Part shown: positions 44,342 through 54,528 of the stretch, in pieces
How the letters are laid out: the number at the start of each line of letters is the position of its first letter
Position numbering within the stretch: position 1 is the first letter of the stretch
Origin: Vibrio maerlii
Lineage (GTDB): Bacteria; Pseudomonadota; Gammaproteobacteria; Enterobacterales; Vibrionaceae
Assembly: GCF_003415655.1 (NCBI RefSeq)
Contig: NZ_QRHC01000006.1
Location: forward strand, 124,001 to 188,000
DNA length: 64,000 bases
Direction of reading: 5' to 3'
Translations under genes and position numbers: made by a program
Notes under the pieces: generated by a model
What the model saw: only the letters and a program-made list of their open reading frames with translations
What the model was told of the DNA's origin: nothing
Database searches by the model: none

Positions 44342-44554
44342 ATAGCGTTTCTACGTTTCCTTTTTATTGAGGTTCTCAACAAGCCTCTACTCAGGGCAAT
44401 CTCTTGAGCCCTTCTAAGATTCAATAAGGCCATATTGGCCTCTCTGTGAGCTACTGACGGAATGGTGGCTCTATTTATTGCGGTGGATGCCGCTCGCTTT
44501 TCGCTTGGGCTCTTGTATTTTCTTTAGGCCCTTATTCAGGTTACTTGGAGTGTT

Positions 44555-45754
44555 ATGAACACAACCGCTAAACCAGAAACGCCTCAATTGAGCTTTGTGC
44601 TCTTTCTTGTGCTAGGTGCGATCGGTTCGCTTACACCTTTAGCTATTGATATGTATTTACCAGCCATGCCAACGATCGCTCGCGACCTTGGTGTTGAGGC
44701 TGGTGCTGTCCAGATCACTTTGACTGCTTATACCGCTGGTTTTGCATTGGGACAGTTATTACATGGTCCTTTGGCTGATAGCTTCGGTCGTAGACCTGTA
44801 TTATTAACCGGTGTCTTTCTGTTTGGTATCGCGGCTATGGTCAGCGCAACCACCACTGGTATTGATGCGCTCACCTATGTGCGAACGGCTCAAGGCTTTG
44901 CGGGCGCGGCTGCTGCAGTGGTTATTCAAGCGGTAGTGCGAGACATGTTTGACCGTGAAGACTTTGCGCGAACGATGTCATTTATCACGTTGGTAATTAC
45001 CCTTGCTCCCTTGGTAGCACCACTTATCGGCGGTCACTTGGCACTATGGTTTGGGTGGCGTTCAATCTTTTGGGTACTGGCGATCTTTGCCGCTGTAGTT
45101 ATTGCAGCCGTGTTATGGAAAATTCCAGAAACTTTACCGGTAGAGAAACGTCAGCCATTGCGTTTCAGAACGACGATTAAAAACTATGTGAGTCTGTGTA
45201 TGAACCCAGTTGCGGTTGGTTTGGTTCTTTCCGGGGCATTCTCATTTGCGGGTATGTTCGCATTCTTGACTGCGGGGTCGTTTGTTTACATTGATATTTT
45301 CGGTGTCTCGCCAGACCAGTTTGGTTACCTGTTTGGATTAAACATTATCACGATGATCATTATGACGACGATTAATGGCAGAGTGGTGAAAAAGGTAGGT
45401 CTGCATGGCATGCTACGCTTTGGTTTAACTGTTCAGTTAATTGCTGGTCTAGGGTTGTTCTTCAGCTGGATCTTCGACCTTGGCTTGTGGGGCATTGTGC
45501 CATTTGTCATGCTATTCATCGGTACACTATCGACTATCGGTAGTAACTCGATGGCGTTATTACTAAGTGCATACCCAACTATGGCGGGTACGGCATCATC
45601 ACTAGCAGGAACACTTCGCTTCGGTACTGGCTCGGTTGTCGGTGCTGTCGTTTCATTTATGCCGAGTGACTCGGTTTGGCCGATGACGGTGACGATGTCG
45701 GCGTGTGCTGTACTTTCAGCAGGCTTTTATTGGATTTTAGGAAAGAAAGCATAA
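44555..45754 (+). CDS. bcr: Bcr/CflA family multidrug efflux transporter
   Basis: This 399-residue major facilitator has 12 predicted membrane segments. The stretch LTPLAIDMYLPAMP and GPLADSFGRRPVLLTGV are the Bcr/CflA-type motifs. In E. coli Bcr gives bicyclomycin and sulfonamide resistance. TTGGAG precedes the ATG. It follows rsuA by 213 bases and overlaps the DUF2913 gene by one base (TAATG). Confidence 0.9.
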   Translation: MNTTAKPETPQLSFVLFLVLGAIGSLTPLAIDMYLPAMPTIARDLGVEAGAVQITLTAYTAGFALGQLLHGPLADSFGRRPVLLTGVFLFGIAAMVSATTTGIDALTYVRTAQGFAGAAAAVVIQAVVRDMFDREDFARTMSFITLVITLAPLVAPLIGGHLALWFGWRSIFWVLAIFAAVVIAAVLWKIPETLPVEKRQPLRFRTTIKNYVSLCMNPVAVGLVLSGAFSFAGMFAFLTAGSFVYIDIFGVSPDQFGYLFGLNIITMIIMTTINGRVVKKVGLHGMLRFGLTVQLIAGLGLFFSWIFDLGLWGIVPFVMLFIGTLSTIGSNSMALLLSAYPTMAGTASSLAGTLRFGTGSVVGAVVSFMPSDSVWPMTVTMSACAVLSAGFYWILGKKA

Positions 45755-46413
45755 TGAGTAATTATCGTATTGAGCTTCAAAGATTGATTGATGATGCATT
45801 GAACGATCTTGAGATGGCACACAAAGGTGGCAAAGTTGCTAATACACCAGTGAGTAACAACCTTTACCTTGTTCGCTGGGTGACTAAAAGCCTAAAGCAA
45901 CAAGAGTATGCTCGTTGTGTGGGTAATGATCTAACTCGTTGGCAAAAGCAAGGCCGCTCTAAGGGCAATAATTCAGATCTCTACTCGCTTTTTAAACGCA
46001 TTGACGCTTATTACAAGCGCTTTTTCCCAACTGATGAAGTTCGCCCACTGAAAGATAGCGATATTGAGAAGTTCCTTGATCAAGCGCTTGCTGCGGGGTG
46101 GGACGTTTCAACCGCAGAGCCAATCATTGGCCACGGTAAGATTCAGTTTTTCAGTGAAGGAATGAATTCATTGGCACTGTGTGCTGATGAGTGCGATTCG
46201 TGCTTTGATGGTGGTGAAGACCTAGTGAAACCGATGCATTGGTTTGTTCGTGGCCACCATGCTGGCTTTATCGAAATGGCAGCGGATGCAGGCTTTATGG
46301 TTCACAAGGTGACAGATTACAAATCTGTGGTGAAATACCACGGTGAGTATATTGTTTACCCTGGGAATGAAGGTGAGCAGTTGGCTGAAATTCCTTTGAG
46401 CTTTACAGCGTAA
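45754..46413 (+). CDS. DUF2913 family protein
   Basis: This 219-residue soluble protein begins MSNYRIELQRLIDDAL and shows a helical N-terminal half and a mixed C-terminal half with CADECDSCFDGGED, a possible metal-binding cluster. I assign it to DUF2913, known mainly in Vibrio and relatives; function unknown. Its ATG overlaps the bcr stop, so it is translationally coupled to the efflux gene. Confidence 0.75.
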   Translation: MSNYRIELQRLIDDALNDLEMAHKGGKVANTPVSNNLYLVRWVTKSLKQQEYARCVGNDLTRWQKQGRSKGNNSDLYSLFKRIDAYYKRFFPTDEVRPLKDSDIEKFLDQALAAGWDVSTAEPIIGHGKIQFFSEGMNSLALCADECDSCFDGGEDLVKPMHWFVRGHHAGFIEMAADAGFMVHKVTDYKSVVKYHGEYIVYPGNEGEQLAEIPLSFTA

Positions 46414-46448
46414 GAGTAGGGATGTCATAGTCATAACATAAGCTTAAA

Positions 46449-46486
46449 AAGCGAAAGGGAGCTGATGAAGCAGCTCCCATTTGCTT
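46449..46486. terminator. Long hairpin between convergent genes
   Basis: GGGAGCTG (46457-46464) pairs with CAGCTCCC (46471-46478). Outer pairing AAGC/GCTT extends the stem to about 16 bp with a single mismatch. It separates the DUF2913 gene from the minus-strand YbjT-like gene. Confidence 0.65.
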
Positions 46487-46532
46487 TGGTTATATTTATT
46501 AAAACTTACTCTCTTTAATATTCCGCTTGTTG

Positions 46533-47957
46533 CTATTTGGTTTTCTGGACAATGGCTTTCACCATACCGTTAAAGATAAACAGGTGAGCGGGTATCATCG
46601 CAAACCAATAAAGTAACCCAGGAAAGCCTTTTGGATGCCACCAAGCAACAATGCTGAGCTCTCGCTCTTCCCCTAGATCTTTAATCGTTATCTCAAGTCG
46701 TCCAAGGCCTGGACCTTTCATTCCGAAGAACAGTGATAAGAACTCATTGGGTTCACAACGAATTACTTTCCATGAATCGATGTAATCGCCAACTTTAAGT
46801 TCGGGCCCAGGTGGAGAGCGTCGAATAGGGCGACCACCGCCAAAGAAGATATCTAGCCACTCTCGAGTTCGCCATAAGATATTGGCAAAAAAGTATCCCT
46901 CTTCACGACTACCGATCTTCTGTGCGACCCGCCACAGCTCTTCTGCTGTTGCCTTAGTTTTTATTTTTGCTCCGGCCTGTTTTGCATAATAGCCAAATCC
47001 TGGTTGCCAACGGGTAAGCGCGAGTGGGTCATACCCCCATACATCACTGCGTACAAAGTCTCCTTCTTGGGCAATGGTTTTTGTTACCATCTCTTCATAA
47101 GGCACCAGATCTTGCGGGAAACGTTTTAATAGTTCAGATGAGTCAGCAACATAATCGTGTTCCAATCCTGCCAACAAAGCGGCACCTATATTAGAGGGAA
47201 CTGAGGTTGTTACACCTAACCAGTTTGCTGCCATTTTTGGCGTTAATAAGGGGGTAGACCAAAGGCGAAATGGCTTTTTTATCGCGCGACAGATGACTTT
47301 GAATTGATCGCGATAGGTCAGTGTTTCTGGCCCCCCCACCTCGTAAATGGCATGTTCTCTAGGCGATGCTTCTGCCAACGAGAGGAGGTAATGGTTGAGG
47401 TTTTCTAATGCAATAGGATTCGATCTTGAGTAGACCCACTTTGGCGTGATCAATACTGGCAGGTTGTATGCAAAGTCTCGCATTATTTCGAAAGCGGCAG
47501 AGCCTGGGCCAACGACCACGCCAGACCGTAGTTCTGTAATAGGTACTGTTGAACGGCGCAGTAACTCGCCGGTCTTCTTTCTGGCTTGTAAATGTTCAGA
47601 GTGGCCAGTTTGTGGTTGAAGTGCGCTTAGATAAACGACGTGCTGAATTTTACTCTGGTCGAGCGCCGCAAGGAAATTGTCGGCCAAGGTCAGTTCATAT
47701 TCGAGAAAATCATGGCCAGCTGCCATCCCATGAACAAGGAAGTAGGCAAGGTCATGGTGAGCGATAACCTTTTTGGTTCTATCTGCATCCGACAAGTCTA
47801 GGTATTCAATCGATAGGTTAGGATGGTTAGGTACACGGGCTTTTAAATAGTCGATGTTTCTTGCTGTCGCTGTGACTTGATAGCCTTGGTCAAGCAGTTG
47901 AGGGATGAGCTGTGAGCCGATATAGCCTGAGGCTCCCAAGAGTACCACTTTCTTCAT
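46533..47957 (-). CDS. YbjT-like NAD(P)-dependent oxidoreductase (DUF2867)
   Basis: This 474-residue protein matches E. coli YbjT (476) in layout. An atypical SDR domain begins VVLLGASGYIGSQL (NAD(P) binding) and continues to about 300. The C-terminal DUF2867 region has DSWKVIRCEPNEFLSLFFGMKGPGLGRLEI (split) and a hydrophobic end (GLLYWFAMIPAHLFIFNGM). The substrate is unknown. ATG 47957 is chosen because AAGGAAAAC precedes it. Confidence 0.85.
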   Translation of the reverse strand: MKKVVLLGASGYIGSQLIPQLLDQGYQVTATARNIDYLKARVPNHPNLSIEYLDLSDADRTKKVIAHHDLAYFLVHGMAAGHDFLEYELTLADNFLAALDQSKIQHVVYLSALQPQTGHSEHLQARKKTGELLRRSTVPITELRSGVVVGPGSAAFEIMRDFAYNLPVLITPKWVYSRSNPIALENLNHYLLSLAEASPREHAIYEVGGPETLTYRDQFKVICRAIKKPFRLWSTPLLTPKMAANWLGVTTSVPSNIGAALLAGLEHDYVADSSELLKRFPQDLVPYEEMVTKTIAQEGDFVRSDVWGYDPLALTRWQPGFGYYAKQAGAKIKTKATAEELWRVAQKIGSREEGYFFANILWRTREWLDIFFGGGRPIRRSPPGPELKVGDYIDSWKVIRCEPNEFLSLFFGMKGPGLGRLEITIKDLGEERELSIVAWWHPKGFPGLLYWFAMIPAHLFIFNGMVKAIVQKTK

Positions 47958-48184
47958 GTTTTCCTTCCGATTACGACTAAATCCACTTAATTCAAACAAT
48001 TATGGTTGATGGATACTTATATATCTAATGCTTGAGTGATTGAGGGTATAGAAAATGAGGGGATTTCAATATAGGAGTACGAAGAATATGCATATAGTGT
48101 GACATCGATATCAAAATACTTTCGAAAAATAGGGTTTTAGTGTAGATTCTCAGTCCAAATTTTAAATGATAAAAGAGTCGGTTG

Positions 48185-48856
48185 ATGCTAGTACTTTCGG
48201 ACCTGTGCAAAGGGTATATAGATGGTGGTGAATTCCATCCTGTACTTCAAGGTGCAGAGCTCTCCTTGAACCAAGGGGACCAAGTTGCACTCATGGGCGA
48301 AAGTGGTTCTGGTAAAAGTACCTTGTTAAACCTTATTGCTGGCCTTGATGTCGTCGATTCAGGTGAGATTCAGTTCCCTGAATTTGGCATGCACGAGAAC
48401 TCTGAAAAGAAACGTACAGCTTATCGACGTAATAACATCGGACATATTTTCCAGCAGTACAATTTACTGCCGACTCTTAATATTGCGGATAACATTCGTT
48501 TTTGCCGTCAGTTAAAAGGCCTGCCTGAAGATAAAGGACTTTGGCGTCAGATCTTATCGGCTCTGGATCTCATGCCTCTACTTGGTCGCTATCCAGAAGA
48601 AGTGTCGGGTGGTCAGCAACAACGTGCAGCCATTGCTCGTGCACTGTATATGGAGCCAAAGCTTCTATTAGCGGATGAGCCAACCGGTAGCCTTGATGAA
48701 AGAAACGCTGAAGCGGTTATGCGCCTTTTGACGACTTTGACTCGCCAGCTAGAATGCACGATGTTGCTCGTGACACACAGTGAGAAAGTCGCTCAGCATC
48801 TCGATGGCTGCATCAAGCTTCAGGGGGGGCTGCTGCATGTTATGGCCCGTAGTTAA
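48185..48856 (+). CDS. ABC transporter ATPase (LolD/AttE-like)
   Basis: This 223-residue ATPase has Walker A GESGSGKST, the Q loop FQQYNLLP, signature VSGGQQQRAAIARAL and Walker B LLLADEPTGSLD. It is of the MacB/LolD type that works with FtsX-like permeases. The permease gene overlaps it by 20 bases and a lipocalin-like gene follows, as in attEFGH clusters. ATG 48185 lies just after an in-frame TTG. Confidence 0.9.
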   Translation: MLVLSDLCKGYIDGGEFHPVLQGAELSLNQGDQVALMGESGSGKSTLLNLIAGLDVVDSGEIQFPEFGMHENSEKKRTAYRRNNIGHIFQQYNLLPTLNIADNIRFCRQLKGLPEDKGLWRQILSALDLMPLLGRYPEEVSGGQQQRAAIARALYMEPKLLLADEPTGSLDERNAEAVMRLLTTLTRQLECTMLLVTHSEKVAQHLDGCIKLQGGLLHVMARS

Positions 48857-51290
48857 GGCACTACTCGGTCATTATCGACGCTACCCATTTCAAATTGTTC
48901 TCGTCTGGCTTGGTTTAACGCTAGGCGTATCGCTATTGGTCGGCGTGACAGCTATCAATAAACATGCTCAGCAAAGCTATGAGCATGGTGAGCGACTATT
49001 TACCAACCCATTCCCAAATCGCATCCGACCTAAGCACAGCGCAAATAAGATCCCACAAGGATTTTACATCCAACTGCGTCGTGAAGGCTTTCATGAATGT
49101 GCGCCATTCGACACTTATCGAGTAACGGACAAGAGCGGTGTGAGCTTTTCTATTATTGGTGTTGATCCAGTCGCGTTGCTACCGCTGCAAGACAAAGTCA
49201 GTTGGCGAGATGTCTCGACATTCGCTTTGATGAAACCGCCTTATCCGCTGTTAGTTGGAGAAGAACTTGCAGAGTTCATGAACTGGCAAGATGGTGATCA
49301 CATAGAGCTGATTGACGGTGATAAAGTTGGGCCTATTTTGGTCGACAAGAACTCGTTGCTCAGTGGTACTCGTATTTTGGCAGATATGTCTCTGGTACGT
49401 CAGTTTGGTGCACGCAGCGGTTTATCTATCATTGCTTGTGCCAACATGCCCGACGAGAAAATCGAAAAGCTTCGAGCGATGCTGCCTAATGGTATGAATC
49501 TATCTCGCAACACGAAGGTAGAGTTAGAGTCGTTGACTAAAGCCTTTCATATGAACCTAACTGCGATGGGGATGCTATCATTCGTTGTTGGTTTGTTTAT
49601 CTTCTACCAAGCGATGTCATTGTCGCTGATTCAGCGTCAACCACTTGTCGGTCTTTTGCGTCAAACTGGGGTTTCTGGTTGGACACTTGCTCAAGCTTTG
49701 ACACTAGAGTTGGTGGTATTGGTGCTAGTGGGTTGGGCCGGTGGTAATTTGCTAGGCCTGCTGTTGGCAAACCAGTTGATCCCTTCTGTGTCGGCAAGTC
49801 TATCTGATCTTTATGATGCCAATGTGGGACTTGCCATTGACTGGAGTTGGGAGTGGAGCAAAGACAGTCTGTATATGACCATGCTTGGTGCTTTACTGTC
49901 TTGTGCATGGCCATTAGTTCGCCTATTGCGCTCGCAGCCGATACGTCTCTCGACACGTTTATCTTTGCATCGCTTTACTGGCACCGAATTTAGCTGGCAA
50001 GCTATGATCGGTTGTGTGTTTGTTGTGGCCGCAATTGCGATCTATCAAGCGCCTAGATCACAAGAATCTGGCTTTGTGATCATGGCATTAATGTTGATCA
50101 GTGTGGCTTTGTTTACCCCTTATATTATCTGGAAGTTGTTTACTGGCCTGTCATTCTCCCTCCGATGGGTAAAAGCGCGTTGGTTCTTTGCCGATGCAGC
50201 GGCAAGTATGAGCTACCGTGGTGTTGCAACAATGGCATTTATGCTAGCTATGGCAGCCAATATCGGTGTTGAAACCATGGTTGGTAGCTTCCGAGATACC
50301 ACCGATAAATGGCTAACTCAGCGTTTATCTGCAGATTTCTATATCTATCCATCAAATAGTGCCGCTGGGCGAATGAGTTCATGGTTTGAAGCTCAACCTG
50401 AAGTTGCTGATGTTTGGTGGCGTTGGGAAACAGAGATCTCCACTCAATACAATCAAACTCAGATCGTGAGCACGGGAAATTCAACGGGAGAACTAGACTC
50501 ACTAACGGTTAAGATCGGCATTCCAAATTATTGGTATCATTTGCACCACTCGAAAGGTGTGATGATTTCAGAATCAATGGCGCTCAAATTAGGCTACAAA
50601 CCGGGCGACTATATCGAGCTTCCTGAACCAATGGGGCCGGGGTGGCTTGTCACGGGCGTTTACTATGATTATGGCAATCCATATCACCAAGTGTTGGTTT
50701 CCCACCGTAATTGGCTCTATGCGTTTGCAGGAACGGGCAATGTAGGTCTAGGCATCAAGTTATTACCAAATACCAATAGTCAGGCGCTACAGTCGCGTAT
50801 GGAGTCGGTATTTAGGATCTCTGATGGTCAGTTTTTTGATAATAAGAGTATTCATAGTCAAGCCATGAATGTGTTTGACCGCACCTTTGCGATTGCCGAC
50901 ACACTAGGCAATATAACCTTGGTTATTGCGGTATTTGGTATCTTCTTCGCGACAATAGCCGGTGAGTTATCTCGTCAGCGTCATATATCACTGCTTCGAT
51001 GTTTTGGTATATCAGGTCTTGAGTTGATTGTTATTGGCGGTGGTCAGTTATTGGTGTTTGGTTTGCTGTCCGCCCTGATTGCATTGCCACTTGGTATTGC
51101 TATGGCGCACCTAATTGTTGATATCGTGTTGAAAGAATCGTTCGGTTGGTCTTTACAACTTCAGCTGATTCCGTTGGAGTATGCGGAAACGATCACCATG
51201 ACGCTAATTGCCCTGGTCGCAGCGGGTTCTTTGCCTGTGATAAGGATGTTGCGTAGTACGCCTGTGAAATCACTAAGGGATGCGCTGTAA
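48837..51290 (+). CDS. FtsX-like ABC transporter permease
   Basis: This 817-residue permease has an N-terminal membrane helix (about 17-40), a periplasmic domain, three helices near 240-370, a duplicated second half beginning near 460 and the final helices near 680-810 (LSRQRHISLLRCFGIS). The FtsX-type layout fits an exporter of a lipid or peptide from the inner membrane. The ATG lies within the ATPase gene. The lipocalin-like gene downstream overlaps the stop (TAATG). Confidence 0.87.
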   Translation: MLWPVVKALLGHYRRYPFQIVLVWLGLTLGVSLLVGVTAINKHAQQSYEHGERLFTNPFPNRIRPKHSANKIPQGFYIQLRREGFHECAPFDTYRVTDKSGVSFSIIGVDPVALLPLQDKVSWRDVSTFALMKPPYPLLVGEELAEFMNWQDGDHIELIDGDKVGPILVDKNSLLSGTRILADMSLVRQFGARSGLSIIACANMPDEKIEKLRAMLPNGMNLSRNTKVELESLTKAFHMNLTAMGMLSFVVGLFIFYQAMSLSLIQRQPLVGLLRQTGVSGWTLAQALTLELVVLVLVGWAGGNLLGLLLANQLIPSVSASLSDLYDANVGLAIDWSWEWSKDSLYMTMLGALLSCAWPLVRLLRSQPIRLSTRLSLHRFTGTEFSWQAMIGCVFVVAAIAIYQAPRSQESGFVIMALMLISVALFTPYIIWKLFTGLSFSLRWVKARWFFADAAASMSYRGVATMAFMLAMAANIGVETMVGSFRDTTDKWLTQRLSADFYIYPSNSAAGRMSSWFEAQPEVADVWWRWETEISTQYNQTQIVSTGNSTGELDSLTVKIGIPNYWYHLHHSKGVMISESMALKLGYKPGDYIELPEPMGPGWLVTGVYYDYGNPYHQVLVSHRNWLYAFAGTGNVGLGIKLLPNTNSQALQSRMESVFRISDGQFFDNKSIHSQAMNVFDRTFAIADTLGNITLVIAVFGIFFATIAGELSRQRHISLLRCFGISGLELIVIGGGQLLVFGLLSALIALPLGIAMAHLIVDIVLKESFGWSLQLQLIPLEYAETITMTLIALVAAGSLPVIRMLRSTPVKSLRDAL

Positions 51291-52411
51291 TGGGTTCTAA
51301 AATCATGGTGAAACGCCTGTTTGCGTTGTTTGTCGCTTTGTTAATGCTGCTGGCATTGGCTGTCTATATCAATCATGCTTACATCCAAGAGACAGGTCGA
51401 GCTGGTGAAAACGAGGTCAATAGCGTACTAAAAGCGAACCCCAAGCAGGTATTTGAGCCGGTTTTGCCAAACCACCCTGTTGTCTTACCTAGGGATTTTG
51501 CTTTTCACCCTGAGTATCAACACGAATGGTGGCACTACTTTGCGAACTTAGAAGATCGCAAAGGGAATCACTATGGCGTTCAATGGAGCTACTTCCGTAT
51601 CGCTTCTGATGAGCGAGAAGGTAAAGGGTGGCAGAGCCCACAGCTTTACATTGCACATATTGTTGTGACAAGCGAAAACCAAGTGTGGCGTGAACAGCGT
51701 GTCGCTCGTGGTGGTATTGGCCAAGCAGGTACCCGAGGTCAGCCTTTCCGTTTGTGGATTGACGACTGGAACTGGCGCTCTTTCTCTAATACACCATTCC
51801 CAGGCAAGTTGACGGTCAAAGCTAAGGGTATGGAACTGCAGTTAACCAACAACATTACAGGTCCATTGGTACTTAATGGTGAGCAAGGTTACCAACCAAA
51901 GCATGACCTTTTACCGGTTGCATCTTACAACTTTAGTGCACCCTTCCAATTAACTACTGGGGTACTAACGCTAGATGGTAAGTCAGTTGAAGTAAGAGGC
52001 AAGGCCTGGCTGAGTAAAGAGTGGGGCAGCGGATTACTTGCTGAAGGTCAGCAGGGTTGGGATTGGTTTGTGTTCCACCTTGAAGACGGCAGTTCTTTGA
52101 GTGTTAATCATTACCGCCACAATAATCAACCAGCGTATACATATGGAACACTGGTTCACCCTTCAGGTCAGGTCTACAACCTAAAAGATGAGGACGTGGA
52201 TGTAATTCCACTGCAAGCTTCGATGCTATCTAATACTCGACGTTTGCCCCTTCAATGGGTGGTGAATGTTCCAGCGCACGGTATCAACCTTACAACAAGA
52301 GTTGTGAGAAGAGAGCAATGGCTGCCATTTTTGATCCCGTATTGGGAAGGGCCTATGGAAGCAACAGGCACACAAAAAGCAATTGGTTTTATGCAGTTAT
52401 CCGGATATTAA
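51290..52411 (+). CDS. AttH/CrtC-like lipocalin-family protein
   Basis: This 373-residue protein has an N-terminal membrane or signal helix (about 10-25) and a large exported domain beginning HPEYQHEWWHYFANLEDRKG, the start motif of the AttH/carotenoid 1,2-hydratase-like fold. Later motifs are AWLSKEWGSGL and GWDWFVFHLEDGSSL. The family binds or modifies hydrophobic ligands. Being coupled to an ABC exporter suggests handling of an envelope lipid. No crt genes are present, so carotenoid synthesis is unlikely. Confidence 0.82.
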   Translation: MGSKIMVKRLFALFVALLMLLALAVYINHAYIQETGRAGENEVNSVLKANPKQVFEPVLPNHPVVLPRDFAFHPEYQHEWWHYFANLEDRKGNHYGVQWSYFRIASDEREGKGWQSPQLYIAHIVVTSENQVWREQRVARGGIGQAGTRGQPFRLWIDDWNWRSFSNTPFPGKLTVKAKGMELQLTNNITGPLVLNGEQGYQPKHDLLPVASYNFSAPFQLTTGVLTLDGKSVEVRGKAWLSKEWGSGLLAEGQQGWDWFVFHLEDGSSLSVNHYRHNNQPAYTYGTLVHPSGQVYNLKDEDVDVIPLQASMLSNTRRLPLQWVVNVPAHGINLTTRVVRREQWLPFLIPYWEGPMEATGTQKAIGFMQLSGY

Positions 52412-52474
52412 TCCAGAGTATAGTTCCTTATCATTAGCGAAAGCTGTCTCCGATATAATCACTCTGTTTATATA

Positions 52475-52504
52475 AAACCTCCCGAAGTCGGGAGGTTTTT
52501 TTTA
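52475..52504 (+). terminator. Intrinsic terminator of the ABC/lipocalin operon
   Basis: AAAACCTCCCGA (52475-52486) and TCGGGAGGTTTT (52489-52500) pair over about 11 bp and are followed by T residues to 52504. Confidence 0.92.
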
Positions 52505-52691
52505 TGCGATTTTATAATCTGCGTATATCTTTAAGTGATGGATATATCGATAAGTTGTGAGTTCGCACACAATAGTTCGGATTTTTCGAGGTTTATTGTC
52601 TAAAGAAACGATTATTTCTAAATGTTTCAGGGTTATACACTGTTTTTCAAATTAATTCGGGATATAGATAATAATAATATAAGGAATATCT

Positions 52692-53867
52692 ATGAGTGAC
52701 GTAATTCGCGACTTCTTCAAGATGGAGTCTGCCGGTGGTATCTTATTAGTGATTGCAGCGACAATTGCGATGATGGTAGCAAACAGCCCGCTAAACGATG
52801 CTTACCAATCAATTCTGCATAGCTATGTACTTGGCCTTTCCGTTTCACACTGGATCAATGATGGCCTTATGGCGATCTTTTTCTTCTTAATCGGCCTAGA
52901 AGTGAAACGTGAACTTCTTGAAGGTGCATTAAAATCCAAACAAACAGCCATCTTCCCTGCGATTGCCGCTGTCGGTGGTATGCTAGCTCCAGCATTGGTA
53001 TATGTCCTATTCAATAATGCTGACGACGCAGCGCTTCAGGGATGGGCAATCCCAGCCGCGACAGATATTGCGTTTGCATTGGGTATCATGGCACTACTTG
53101 GTAATCGAGTACCGGTAGCGCTCAAGGTATTCTTACTTGCTCTAGCTATCATCGATGACCTAGGTGTTGTCGTTATTATCGCCTTGTTTTACAGCGGTGA
53201 GCTATCGACGCTAGCATTGACGGTTGGTTTCATCATGACCGGTGTGCTTTTCACGTTGAATGCGAAGAACGTGACCAAGATTAGTGTGTATCTCGTCGTG
53301 GGCTTTATCTTGTGGGTGAGTGTATTGAAGTCTGGTGTACACGCGACCTTAGCGGGTGTTGTTGTGGGCTTTGCTATTCCACTCAAAGGTAAAGAAGGTG
53401 AACACTCGCCGTTAAAACACCTTGAGCATGCGCTACACCCTTACGTTGCTTTCATCATCCTACCGATTTTTGCTTTTGCGAATGCGGGTATCTCATTAGA
53501 AGGCATTTCATTCCAGAGCCTGACTTCGATGTTGCCGCTTGGTGTAGCGCTGGGTCTGTTAGTAGGTAAACCAATTGGTGTGTTCAGCTTTAGTTGGTTA
53601 GCCGTAAAATTGGGTGTGGCTAAATTGCCAGAAGGCGTTAACTATACACATATTTTCGCGGTGTCTGTGCTTTGTGGTATCGGCTTTACGATGTCGATTT
53701 TTATCTCTTCATTAGGCTTTGGTTCTGTCAATATGGCTTACGATACGCTTGCTCGACTAGGCATCCTGATGGGATCGACGGCGTCAGCACTGTTGGGTTT
53801 TGCACTGCTTCACTTATCATTGCCAAAACCTGTTCCGGCAACACAACGAGCAACGGTTAAACGATAA
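52692..53867 (+). CDS. nhaA: NhaA Na+/H+ antiporter
   Basis: This 391-residue membrane protein matches NhaA (E. coli 388). The paired aspartates essential for transport are in [17 protein letters not shown] (near 155-170). The first loop has [12 protein letters not shown] and the middle has [20 protein letters not shown]. It expels Na+ in exchange for H+ under alkaline or salt stress. ATAAGGAA precedes the ATG. No nhaR regulator gene is adjacent. Confidence 0.97.
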   Translation: MSDVIRDFFKMESAGGILLVIAATIAMMVANSPLNDAYQSILHSYVLGLSVSHWINDGLMAIFFFLIGLEVKRELLEGALKSKQTAIFPAIAAVGGMLAPALVYVLFNNADDAALQGWAIPAATDIAFALGIMALLGNRVPVALKVFLLALAIIDDLGVVVIIALFYSGELSTLALTVGFIMTGVLFTLNAKNVTKISVYLVVGFILWVSVLKSGVHATLAGVVVGFAIPLKGKEGEHSPLKHLEHALHPYVAFIILPIFAFANAGISLEGISFQSLTSMLPLGVALGLLVGKPIGVFSFSWLAVKLGVAKLPEGVNYTHIFAVSVLCGIGFTMSIFISSLGFGSVNMAYDTLARLGILMGSTASALLGFALLHLSLPKPVPATQRATVKR

Positions 53868-53873
53868 CAAAAT

Positions 53874-53899
53874 AAAGGCTGCACATTGTGCAGCCTTTT
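53874..53899. terminator. Bidirectional terminator between nhaA and the OmpA gene
   Basis: AAAGGCTGCAC (53874-53884) and GTGCAGCCTTT (53888-53898) form an 11-bp stem with loop ATT and a T run on the plus strand. Confidence 0.9.
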
Positions 53900-53919
53900 C
53901 TTTGACTAGGTATCAGAGT

Positions 53920-54528
53920 TTATTTTTCTTTAGTGGTAAAGATAGTCCACTCTTCTACTACTTTCTCTTCAAGCCCAACTACCGTTGCAGTTACTCGTCT
54001 ATTCTGAGCATGGTCGACTTCTGCGCTACCGTCTGCAACAACTATGGTGTCACCAAAACCAACAATACGAACACGGTCTGGCTCTATTCCGTGTGACAAT
54101 AAGCTGTCTTGTACGTTAAATGCACGACGTTTAGAGAGCTCTAGGTTGTAGGCAGAAGTACCCACTCGACTTGCGAAACCTTGAATCTCGATTGAGGCGG
54201 ATTCATATTTCTTGAGGAAACTCGCCATATCGCTAATCTGACCTTCGAACACAGCATTGATTTCATCCGAGTCATGAGCGAAGAGGATTTTAAGTTGAAG
54301 GACCTCTTCGTTTTTCATTACTTCACCACAGCCATCATTATCGACTTGCGAGTATTCAGGGGTACCAGGACAAAAGTCACGCGCGTTGACGACGCCATCT
54401 CTATCATCATCGAGCAGATCATACTGTTGATTGGATTCAGGTGTTTCAATGTAGTCATATTCAGATGACATACACCCTACCAATGCAGTTGCAATAGAGA
54501 GGGTAAGAAGGGTTTTATATCTAATCAT
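53920..54528 (-). CDS. OmpA-family lipoprotein with calcium-type repeat
   Basis: This 202-residue protein has a lipoprotein signal peptide (lipobox LVGC, Cys19), a DDRDGVVNARDFCPGTP motif like thrombospondin type 3 calcium-binding repeats, and an OmpA-like peptidoglycan-binding domain (about 75-190; IQGFASRVGTSAYNLELSKRRA, split). It is anchored to the outer membrane and binds the cell wall. Its ATG overlaps the TolC-family stop (TAATG), so the two are co-expressed. Such pairs typically serve type I secretion of giant adhesins in vibrios. Confidence 0.9.
   Translation of the reverse strand: MIRYKTLLTLSIATALVGCMSSEYDYIETPESNQQYDLLDDDRDGVVNARDFCPGTPEYSQVDNDGCGEVMKNEEVLQLKILFAHDSDEINAVFEGQISDMASFLKKYESASIEIQGFASRVGTSAYNLELSKRRAFNVQDSLLSHGIEPDRVRIVGFGDTIVVADGSAEVDHAQNRRVTATVVGLEEKVVEEWTIFTTKEK

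Noticed and set aside
48025..48210. A 61-codon minus-strand frame before the ABC transporter gene
   Set aside because: It overlaps the ATPase start, is AT-rich with no family features, and lies where a promoter is expected.
51290..52411. Carotenoid hydratase function for the lipocalin-like gene
   Set aside because: Only the fold is shared; no carotenoid genes are nearby, and the operon is of the ABC exporter type.
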